Origin: Adiantum capillus-veneris
Taxonomy: Eukaryota; Streptophyta; Polypodiopsida; Polypodiales; Pteridaceae
Direction: 5' to 3'
Length of the DNA: 64,000 nt
Assembly: GCA_014529385.2 (NCBI GenBank)
Contig: CM043956.1
Span: 60,709,120-60,773,119, forward strand
Of the stretch, positions 1-12,100 are shown piece by piece. The position numbers and the translations under genes were made by a program. The number at the start of each line of letters is the position of its first letter. The first letter of the stretch is position 1. The notes below the pieces were generated by a model. The model was not told where the DNA came from. It ran no database searches and saw only the letters and a program-made list of their open reading frames with translations.

Positions 1-170
1 TTTTTTCTTTACCTCACTATCTTAGTTCGTATGTTGAAATCTTCCTCACCATCAAGGTCATATATGCCCCATGCACTTTCTTGTTTTTTTTTGTCCCTTG
101 GTTATGGTCTAGTTTTAAGGAGGGTATTCAAGACATCTTTTGTAACTCATGCCTAATTTGATTTTTGCAG

Positions 171-3100
171 TTGGAGGTTCCAAAGGAATTGATTTCTAAG
201 TCGAAGCTTGCAGAACTCAAACTGAAACACAAACCGTCCTTTGCAAAAGAATACGACGAGGCCACTGGCATTAGTCAGCTAAAGTTGTCGAATGGCATCC
301 ACGTTAATTATAAAGTAAAAAATTTGAATCATAAACCTCAAAGGTCAAGTTTGACGCATTGTTAATTTTGCTGGATTCTCTTTTTGCTGCAAAAACTGGG
401 ACAGAGAGCATTTGTCTGTGGTATCATCTTGGGGGGAAGTCAACATCTTGAAGGTCCTCTTAATGACCCAACCCAATCCTCTGCAGTGGTCACCTGAGCG
501 AAAAACAGTACCAACAACAAAGCCCCCTCCCCCCCCCCCCCCTTCCACCCCCAAAATATATATATATATATATATATAAATAAAAACCTCCTCCAAAAAG
601 AAAAAGAAAAAAAAACGCCTACACAAAAATACCCCAAATCCCTTTCAACCCCCGCCTTTTATTTTATTTTCCCTTGGGCGGTATCATAAAAAAAATTTGC
701 TAGCCATAGACTCTGCTCAAGTGGTTGAATCTTTTTGGACTTCGGAGGTCCCATACTAGGCCATGCCATTAATGCAGTGGGAATCATTGAATCAATAGCA
801 ATTAGACCTGCTTGAGGGAGTTCGTACACAGAACATCTTGAAAGAATCCCCAGAGCAGGAGATTCTATCCATCTAAACTCGAAAGCTAGGATTTGACCTT
901 TCCGTCAATAGGTGTCACCAACGCATTTACAAGGGCCTAGAGATGAGTCACGGATTGGTATTTGAGTAATCTTACCCATTGGTAAACTCCGTCTTGTGGT
1001 CGGATCGTTAGTGAACTCAACCTTGTTGGAATCTGCTGGTTATAGAACAAGTTAATTCAGAGAAGTTTTTTGGAAAGGATTAGGCTCGATAAATGGTTCC
1101 CCAGGAATCAAGTTTATCAAAATGATGCTTTTCTCAAGTTATGTTATTTGTGCGAATTTGCCAGATTTACTACCAATAATGCGTAAAACTTTTAAGCTTG
1201 TGCACTGAGTTGGATCTCTTCTGTATTATGTAAAAAAGGCAAAGGCCCAGAGCAGTTTTTGGTAGACTCCTTGGTGTGTGTATGAAGAGGCAATGTGTAG
1301 AAGTTTCTCTCGACAACAAGAGGCATTAGTTTACCCATGAGGAAAATATTTTGTCCCAAGTTTAAAGAGATCCTTATCTTCTTTCTTGGACTGTTGTAAT
1401 TCATACAGAAATCTTCCAATGAGGCCAGGGGCGGGGTCATGCGGCTTGTTGTTCCTGGTGGAAGAGCACGTGAGACAGCTGAAGCCAGTGGTGCTGTTAC
1501 TGTTGGCATGCGTACATTAAGCGAGGGTGGAACAGTTGGCTCCTTTGCACGAGAACAGGCATAACTATTTTTGAACAGCTTATTATCATGATTGTCTCAT
1601 CTTATGTTAGGTTACCATTCTAATTGTTGCCACATCATGCCTCTAGGTGGAGCTATTCTGTGTCAACAACCTAATTAATTGTGTTCTTGAAGCTGATGAA
1701 GAGTTTCTCTGTATGGACTTCCATTTCACTTTAAGAGATGGTGGTATGCGTGCTACTTTTCAATTGCTTCACATGATCTTGGAGGTAGATACTGTTGCTT
1801 TTCTGTTTTTTGGGTTTTTGTGAGTAGCTCTACACTGGCCTTTTTTTATGAATTTGTGCAGCACAACATTTGGAAAGAGGATGCTTTTGAAAGGGCGAAA
1901 CAGCTCTACTTTACATTTTATCGAGCAATGCCAAAGAGCCTTGAGCGAGCGACTGCCAATCGACTGATGTGCACAATGCTGGGGGGTGAGGGGCGCTTTG
2001 TAGAACCGACACCCCAAGCTCTTCAGAGGCTTTCTTTATCAGTTGTGAAAAAGGCTGTTTTAGAACAGCTCGTAACTGAAGATATGGAGGTATTTCACAA
2101 TTCAACGTGAGAAACAAAAACATTGGAAACATTTTTATGGTTACGTAAATTCTTCGTTGCAAGCATGGTTATATTTAGGATATGTAGTAGCCATTATATG
2201 CAGAGTCAAGATCGGAAGTTAAAGGTAGTCTTTTGCAGGTGAACCTGGTGGGAGATTTTAGTGCACAGGAAGTAGAGGAATGTATTTTAGATTATCTTGG
2301 AACAGTCGCAGCTTCAACAGCAGATGCAGAGGCAGAACTGGCAGAATGCCCCATTACAATAGGATCACCTGCCAATCCGGAGTCAAGACACGAAACTGTA
2401 TGTTTGTAGCTTTCGTGCTTTTGATGGTTTGTTTTGTTTTTTTGTTTCGTAATTTTGACCTGAAATTGTAAGTTGGTTTGCTAGGTCTTTTTGAAAGATA
2501 CAGATGAAAGAGCCTGCGCTTATATCGCTGGTGCAGCCCCAAATAGATGGGGATTGACAGCAGACAATTTAGACTTAAATATCTCTGTTGAGCGAACCAA
2601 CTTTGCTACAAGTAAGTCTGTATTTGTTATGTATGTTCAATGAAAGGGTGTGGTGTGAGTGGCAGGGTGCATGAGAGGTTCTATAGAGAGAACAGAACGG
2701 CTTAGAGCTTGAGAGGCTAGGGCACACATTACTGCAGGGAAAAGGATACTAGACTCATGCTTGACAGTCTGGATGACAGTTTCCTCTGAGCACTGCCATT
2801 AGGCCACTTGAGTGCTGTAGTTGAGACAACTTGTTTGCCAGTATGGTATGTTATATAACGGCCAAGGTACAGAGGTTACTAGATTCATGCTGAACAAGTT
2901 GACTGTCTGGATGACAGTTTCCTCTGAGCACTATCCTTAGACCACTTGGCGCTGCAATTGAGACAACATATTTGCCAGTATAGTATCTTATATAATGTTC
3001 AAGGTACAGATGGTTTACACATGTCACAGCTTGAAAAGTTTACTAAGCTCATGCTTCACTCTTTGGATGCCAGTTGCCTCTAAGCGCTGTCGTTAGGGGT

Positions 3101-6100
3101 TGTGGCGCTATGATTGAGGCAAAATACTTGCCAATATGATATGCTGTACACTTGACAACATACTTGACCTGTATTTCCTGGAAGAAAGGAAGCGTGTCGT
3201 TTGGCTCCAAGGTGGAGGATGTCAAATGGGCGATCATCCATTCCTATTTCTTCATGAAATGCAAGTAGGTTGTTGGAATCTTGCCTTGTGTGTGTGGCCA
3301 AGTGGAGCTATTCCTCATGGTCAACTAGTTAGGCATCAGGGTTACCCTATTGGTTGGGATGTCTCATTGAAAGATTGAGTTTCGACTCGTCTTGAATGTG
3401 GGATCAATTACTAGGAGCTTTCTACATGGCCACTTGGCTTACATACAGTTTCTTCTTTTAATATTGGCTTGGCATTTGCCTAAAAGAACTTTAGTGCACT
3501 CACCACAGATGCAGGGACTGGTCTCAATATTCTTGACACGAACTTCCACATGCTTGCTTCCTACATTTCTTTGACAACAACCATGGACTAAGATAGTAGT
3601 AGCTTTGTGTAGACACATGAGAGTTCGTGCTTATGGTCATTGGACACTTGATTATATGGACCCCATTTATGGAAGTACTCTTGTTCAGATACTTGGCTCC
3701 CAATATGCCATACCTTTGATTTTGGCTTGGAAACATTTATTGCTTATTCTCCATTGATCTCAACGACGGCCACAAATGGGCGCTTTATTGCGCTCTCAAA
3801 AGCATACATTAGAGCAGAGCCTTTTTAAAACTATTAGCTTTGGCCTATTATGTAAAATCATATAATCCTCTATGGTTGGTATGCACCATGTTGGTGATGT
3901 GGCTGGCATGGCTCCTTCGCTTCCTACGGCTGCTCGAAAACAGCATTTGGGAATGCCTGATTAACCATTGTGGAGAGCTGTTAGTCAGCTTCTTACAATT
4001 TTCCAGCCAATTCCGTCGCTTGAGATTATGGAGAGTTTGCAGGATTGGTGTTTTAATCGCCTGGGCTACTTCTCCTGTGGTTCATACGCATATTGCTTCC
4101 GATACATATCGCTTGCTCATTCCCTCGCCTTGGATTTCGGAGCATGGTAATCGATTATGGAATTTGCACAAAGCTCCTTCATTGGTGGAAAAGTATTCTC
4201 CAAAAGACTTGAAAGTGAAAGTGCCTCTGAAATAGAGAGTTTGCTATAGGTACGCTTCATGCTGGCCTTCTAGCATGTTGGCTCATTGCTTCCTTTTTAT
4301 GTTCCTACTGATGCCAATGTGCTGAGACAGTACCTCATTCTGACATTGTTCTCACGCTTAAGAGTTTTTTTCATGAGGTTACACAAAGGCTACAATATCG
4401 TTTCCGTCATTGCCGTTTTGTGAGACTCTTTCTTGATTTTTAGCCAATTCAATCCACCATTACCAGAATACAACTACCTTCTTGCTTGGGTGCGATCTGG
4501 GCCCATTTGATTATTGTACAAGCAATCATCTTCAACAGGCCTTGCGTCGTGGCAGCAATTAGTCAGCTTTACCCTACCCTTACTTTCATACTCAGCTCCT
4601 GCAGTCTTTTCATGATTGTTTCCATTTGGGAGACATTTCCCTCCAGCATTTTGAGGTTTTCTATGACTGTTTACTAGCCTTGTGCCATGGCTTCACCCAG
4701 TTTGAATGGCCATTCTTATACGTCATTATAATAAATGAAATTTAGTTAAATGGCAAAACATCATTGTACATCATTGTCAACTTTTGTTTAAGGGGATGAA
4801 TCTTATAGACTTGTCAATGTGCAGGAGAACAAGCATTAGTACTAGCTTCAGGTGGCATTGAAGTCATCACGGGTAGTGATGGTGCCATTTGCATAAAGCG
4901 CAGCCATCATCCTTTGTACAGTTGTGTTGCATTGACTCTTCTCGCAGAAATTATCAATGCCAGGTGCATGTCGATATGTTTGCATGCTTGTAGGCTCTGC
5001 TTGTTGTATATGCTGACCCAGGGCGTGCTTCGTTTTTTCCAGGTTGTTCACTCTAGTCCGAGATACGTTAGGGTTGAGCTATGACGTGTCCTTTGAAATG
5101 AGCTTGTTTGATAGGCTAAAAGGAGGATGGTATGTCGTATCAGTAACGTCAACCCCTGCAAAGGTATACTGAGCTAATCTGAAACAGGTCTATCAATAAG
5201 GTAACTTTTTCCTTACAGTTTCTCATGGTACAGGTGAAAAAGGCTGTAGAGGCATCTTTAAAAGTCCTCAGAGGACTTCGGGAGAATCCAATAAGCAAGA
5301 GGGATCTGGATAGGGTATTTTGTTAACTCTTACATGTTTCATTTTGGTCATGAAGCCAGTGTTTTGAGATTACAAGCAAGAGCTGCGATGTGCTTTGGCA
5401 TGAGTGGTGCATAGGCCCAAGTCTAAAATCTGTTTTATTTCAGGCAAGAAGGACACTGATGATGCGGCATGAGTCTGATTCCAAAGATAATACATATTGG
5501 TTGGGTCTGCTAACTCATGTCCAGTCAGCTAAAGTATTCAGGAAGGTACTCAAATTGAGTGGTTATCACTCTTTAAAAGGATGGTGAATGTTTTGAATTT
5601 TCTCTGCTGTGATTTATTGTGTTAGGAAATTGATATTCTTCTCTAATGAAATCCTATGAAATCTTCGTGTCTATTTTATTATATACAAATCTTCTGAAAT
5701 GCTAAGCAGAATTGTGTGATGGGATCATTGACATACACATTGGCAAAACTGTCAAATGATTGTATATCCTCTTCCAAGGGTCTTGTATCAATAAAAATTA
5801 CACTAACCATGAATGTTTTTTTCATGTCTTGCTGGTTGCAACACTAGTGGAATAGGCAGACTGCACACCTGCCAAGGCCACGTTTTATTGGAAACCTGTT
5901 GTCGCACCATTTCCCAAGGTTGTAGATGCATTCATTTCATGTCTTTATATTCAAGGTTTGCTTAGGAATGTGTTTACATTTGATAAATTTTCAGAAGACA
6001 AAAAGTTCCACAAAACTTGGCCCCAAAGATGCTAGAAGTAGACCAACTTGAATAAAAGTAATGAAACTTGAACACTTACCTTTGAAGGAAAAGATACATT

Positions 6101-9100
6101 CATGAAGCGATGAACAAGCTGAAAGCAACTAAAATCTGCAAGCCAGAAGGCACTAAACATTTGAAATATCAATTTCCACCTGGCTATATTCAATTGAGTC
6201 TCATCTTCATCTTTCATATCCATTGCCTCTTCATTGACAAGGTGTTCATCTTCCTCATTAGCTTCTCAACAAGAGGTTGAGAAATCAAGAGAAAGAAACA
6301 GAGTGACATGGCTTCTTTAAAGAGAGTAAGATGTGTCAGGGCATAGGCCTTTTTCTTTTTTTGTTAAGGCCACGTCTTTTTGTGACAGCAACAAAAAACA
6401 TTAGAAAACTATTTACTCTCAATGCGGGAAGGATGAGGGGAAACGTGTTTCCTCTTGACTTTTTGAAACGTTTCCCCATTTCTCCGCATTCCAAGGAGCT
6501 GTTGGAGTTATGGCACCTCTTCAGATTTGTTCGATCCGTCTCGGTATCTCCCAAGGATAGGTGATAGAGAGTGAGGGCTGTTTTGTGGCTATGCCTGGCT
6601 AGAGAGAGTGTTCTCATGTCAAGATTTTCTAGTCATGTGTAGCTTTCGAGTTTTAGCTCATTCCATGGCCATATAGGCTCATGGAAGCTGGAAGTTTTTT
6701 TTTGGCGAGAAAAGGGGTTGTATTATGTGTTCAAAAGAGACCTCTGGAGATGCTCAATGGCCTATCACCTAGAGGAAGTACAAAAGCGATGTAATAATGT
6801 GTACTATGTAAACACCAAGGTGGTCTATATGATGAGTGTAAAATGTATCACTAGGGAGGTGCATAATGCCATGTGATGTGGGCATGATCCCGATTGAAAA
6901 GAACTAACGATTTCGCGCATGTGTGAAAAAAGTGCATTGACGCTGTTCCTTTGCTCTGGAGGAGCCCACTGAGGAATCCCACTGATTGCAAAGAGTATAC
7001 AACAGCTCAGTTCAGATGGCTGTCAAAATGGTGGATGAAGGGGAGGACCGAGAGCCCAGAATGTGGGCACATAAAACCTTCCACATAGTCCAAATCGTGA
7101 TATCGTGGTGAAAACCATGTTCCACTGGCAGAAATCCAACTTGTGACCTACATATAGGATCATGTGTAGAGTGCCTGGTCTTTATCCTAAGAAAGTAAGC
7201 ATGAAGACTGGATCTATCGACAGGCCCTGAAAAAAGGTGTGAGACCTTGAAAATTGCAAAAGCCACGCAGCTACCCCACATCACGAACCCATCATGGATG
7301 CCCACTGTAAACAACAAACAACAGACTGCCATCTACATTGGCTACACATATGGACAGACCTAGAAACAGTGCCTCAAGGACTCGGGCTCTAAAGTACACC
7401 TCTAACAAGTCAGATCGTGGCCTGTGAGACTGCAACCCAAGTGTCAACAGGCAATCTTGCATGTGCTATCATCCACATGAGAAAACGCATCCTGCGGCTG
7501 ATCCTAAGGGTCCAGATTCATGATCGTTGGAAAGGCGGGAGGATATGCTAATCCTGCCATACCTCTGATTGGTGTGGACGGTGAGGTGGGTGCCAGATCT
7601 GCAAAAGAAGCCTTCTCCCAAGGGATAAAATGTACTCATAATAGGATAGAGGGGCTACATCATTGCACAACAAAGGCCACTACCACTCGCCAAGGTCCCT
7701 GTCCAATTGAACAAGGGGCTTTCCCTGGCAAATCCACAATCTCCAAAGTGGTGCCTCCTTAGTAGTAAAACTCTAATCTCATGTGACGTCCCCGATGGGC
7801 AGTCTTAGCAATGCTAAAGACTAGAGTCCCCTGTTGAGCAACAATCAGAACTTCTGAGCGACTATTGAAGTACACCCACCAACCTTGATGAAGAGGTTAA
7901 AGAGTCTGTCCCCCGATGTAGCCATGCCAGTCAGGTGGAATAGCCTCATTAATCTCTCTCATGTGGGTAGCAACCCCTCTGTGGATCCCGTAGGTAGCAC
8001 CAATAACTTGTGCACCAAGCAATGAAGCGTATGACCAACGGTGTAAAGAGCCTACTAGGCCGTCTTTTCATCTAGTCAATGTGAGTCCTCTCACCTAGTT
8101 GACTGTAATATTTTTAACTGTGACTAAAATAAGAATGGATTTTGTGCACACATAGCTAGTTTATGAATTTATTGGTACCAAATATTAAGTCTACAGACGG
8201 GTAAATTTTCCGGTGCAATGTGCCATTACATAGTTTATTTTGTGTCGATTCCTATACTTGAATAATCTCAAAAGCATTACAGAGCACGCTTCTTTTCTGT
8301 GACATTGACGCGCTTCTGGATTTGTCACATATTCATTCCATACAAGTGGCTACCTCGCTACGTCCTCGATACAAGGAGGAGGTGTCGAATGAAAGCAAGA
8401 TGTAATTCCTTCCAAATCCATGGTAAGCAACGCATAAATGGGGACAAATGAAACGCATTTAAAGGTGCATCTGTGACAATGAATCTAAAAGTTGGGCATC
8501 GAACATCGGCAATACCTATAGATATAAAACGAGGACAGGTATGTGGCAAAACATGGTGGAGATACAGTTTCCAAGGCTTAGTCCATGGAAGCAATCCAGG
8601 TACTGAGAGCTTGGCAAGCAATGCCTTCCATTGCAGCTTGGATATATGAGGCAGCATTTGGCCGTCCGTTCTAGTCTCTGTTGACTAGATCGGTCAGTCA
8701 GTTGCTTGATGTCAATGCTGAGAGCCAGTCCTTGGACGAGATTATTGAGAGTGTGAAGCTTCGGCTAAGCAAGGCTCGAGAATCTTCTTTTTTTTTTCGA
8801 GAAAGAGATCCTTAAATTAGTAAATGAAACTGCCCATAGAGCTACAACCACCTCTACTAGAGAGGGCTACAACAATCATAAGAGGAGACACTCCCAATGA
8901 AAAAACAACATATGTACAATGAGGCTAAATCAGGAGATGGGCGGAGGGAAGAGCCACGCAGGTGGACGGTAGTGCCATCTGAGCACACCTTGGACCATGG
9001 TGAAGAAAGGCCCAGGGCATCAGAGTCGAAGGAAAGCGTCTCTACTCTCCTACATGCGGTTGGAGTTGTACTGGAGTCTCTCGAACTGTCCCCTAAGAGT

Positions 9101-12100
9101 ATGGATCAGCTCTAGCCAGAAATCTCGAACTGTCTCTGCTGGTGGTACAGGGCAAGCCTCAAAGATGCTGAAGCAGCGGGCCCGCCAAATGAACCAGAGT
9201 GCCAGGCCGTAGACGAGCTCCCAACACTCCTCTCTCTCATTGCACAACTCTTGTGGAGTAAGCTCTGTAGCAGGCTGGAGTGTAGGTCGACCCCCCTGTA
9301 TCACTATCATCCTACTGGTGGAGGATAGCTGAAACTGTAGTGCTGGGCCCGTGAGAGTGGACCAAGCAGCTGCCCCCAAAGTGTAGTGTCGTGTTGTGGA
9401 AAGAGCTGGCATCAGCCGAAGGACACGTAGCCAAACCTGTTGTGCCATAGGACAGTCCCAAAGACAATGACGCTGACTCTTCACAGGATGGTCACAAGCT
9501 GCACATGCTGCCGAGAGACCACTATGTACAAGCCAGCTCCCACTGCTGTAGCTCTATGTGCAACCAGCCACTAGAACAAAGTGACTCGCCGCAGCTGTCT
9601 GGCATCCCACAACCTCGCCCAGAAGGCTGAGAAGAACTCAACTGTGAGACCCTCCTCCTGCCAATGAGGTGCTGCAGTAAGACGAGCCTTCTCCGTGCTG
9701 CTTGTTTGTGACATCCGAATCGAACAGTGTACTGAAAGAAAGGGACACCTGGATGATCGGCCGAGGAGAAAGGGTCCCTCCAAAACCACTCTTATCCCAG
9801 ATTTATTCTCTGAGGTTTAGTGACGATGAATCAGCTATCTTAGACGTCTACCCATAGATTTTTTTATTTAGAGGGTCCCATTGCACTCGTCCCTGTGGAC
9901 AACTCTCTCAGGCACATAGCCTCCAGTGGCCTATCCCAAGAGCTGCTGGGTCGGGATCTATGACACAAGTCCTCCCACAAATGCCCACAACTCTGATCCT
10001 CTGAAAACAACACTCTGCCACTTGTGGGACCTCGACTGAGACTCTATGTAATCGACCCTCACCCTATAGCTCGAAAAACATGGAGGGTACCGTCTCTGAG
10101 CAAGCCCAAACTGCGACAAGGACCTCCAGTCGCGTGAAGGCCCCCATCCATCTGGGCGCTGCTGACTCGAGAACTCAGCAGGTACCGTCTCTGTGATGTC
10201 CTAGCACATGCTCTGCACTCCTCTCATGCCGTGTAGCTGGATGCTCTGAAGCTCTTCTGACAAACCTGAGAACTGTAGCCAGTCACCCAAAGTGCGTGTT
10301 GGACCCTCTGCCACGGGATCCCAAGAGACATGAGGCCTACTACCAACCAAGTGGCCTCTTTGAGTGCTGACCATGGGGTTCCAAACAAGGGGCTGTCTGA
10401 GACGCTCCTCCGTGCAAGTAGGTTGGTGCTACTCCAAGCCTCTCCGCAGCTGCTCCCCGGAACGAATAAGGCTCACAGCAAAACCGTCCTCTAGTTTCCT
10501 GCTCAGGCCAACTTTGCACATTTCTGTGAAAATCCATTTGGTGGAAGGTCTCCAAGGGCCTCCAGCCTTAGGCACTCTAGCTCTAAGCCGCTGAAGCAAA
10601 AACTCCTTCCAGAGCTCCTTCCCTAGAAGCAGTCCTCTAACAACAAACTTCCCAAGAAGGGCTCTGCTCTGCTGTGCGAGGTCTTTGATCCCCAACCCCC
10701 CCTGACAACAAGGTAGAGTGATGACCTGCCAAGCCACTCTAGCCTGGGCTATCTGAGTATCGCGCCCAGATCAAAGGAAATTTCTGATCAGCCTCTCTAC
10801 TTGGCTAATGCAAGAGCTCGAAAAGATCCAACAAGATGTAATGTACCACATAGTAGCCAACATCACTTGGTTGGCCACTACAACTCTGCCTGTCAAAGAA
10901 AGTCGGGGCGAGCTCGAATGCAACAGCTTCCTCCTGATGGACAGGAGGAGGGGAGCAATCTGCTGCTAAACAGACAAGTCCAAGCCAACCTGACAGCCCA
11001 AGTATTGAACAGCAGGCCCTGAGGGATTCATCTGAAACCCTCACCTGGCATCCAATCAGGCGTCGGAGCACTGCCAACCGAGAAAGCCACTGTCTTCCTC
11101 TAGTTGTTCAGTGCGCCTGATGCACAACAAAAGGTCTCATGAGCTTGCTCACACCTGTGTAGGCTGGCCTCCTGGCCCTCCAAGTACAAAGTTGAGTCGT
11201 TTGCAAACTCAACATCCAGTAGCTCATCGCCCCGAATAGGAAGCTCTTAGCCACGTAAACCAACCTGCTGTGAAACCAAAAATCTGCTCATTACCTCAGC
11301 ATAGTACAGAAAGAGGAAGGGAGCAAGAGGACAATCCTATCTTACCGAACGTGTGAGCATGAACCGATCTCCTCTACCTCCTGCCAAAAGCACCTGACTG
11401 TGTGCACGTCTGTAAAGAGCTGACACACCTCTAATCCAGGCATCTGAGAAGCCCATCATGCGAAGAGTGCCCTCCAAAAAGTCCCAGTCAACTCTATCGT
11501 AGGCCTTCTCAAAATCGAGAAGAAGAATCACTAGATTCTCACCACAGAGGCGCGCAAGGGCAAATGCCTCCCAAAAAGTAAAGATGTTGTCAAGGATACT
11601 GCGCTCCTTGACAAAACCTGTCTGAGTCCCATGTATAATGCTCTCTAGAAGTGGCTGAATCCTCAAACTCAGAGCCTTGGCAAGAATTTTGTAGGCTGAG
11701 TTAAGGATGGTGATGGGTCGCCACTGCCCAATCTCATCCAAGGAACCACCCTCCTTGGGAATGAGGTAGATCAAACCCTCACTCATGTTGTCAGGCATCT
11801 CTCCTATGTGTAAGATGTATTGAAAAGCGCTGCAAAGGTCTAAGCCAAGCAAGTCCCAGTACTCTTAGAAAAAACTGGGAGTCAAACCATCCTCACCTGG
11901 AGAGCTACCACGGGGAAGTGCTCTGAGGCCACGTGGAGCTCCTCTAGCTGAAGAGGCAGCTCAAGCCTCTGACACATCTCCTCAGTCACAAGACAAGGCA
12001 TCTGTGCCCATACCAGCTCTCTGCATGCATCCTGACGCTCCAACTGAGGCTCTTCTGACAACAGGTCACAGTAAAAGTCAGTAGCAACTACACGCATGTC

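Noticed and set aside
3840-4235. 131-codon plus-strand frame in intron 6
   Set aside because: No recognisable motif, hydrophobic low-information composition, inside an intron. Kept only as part of unrecognised intron DNA.
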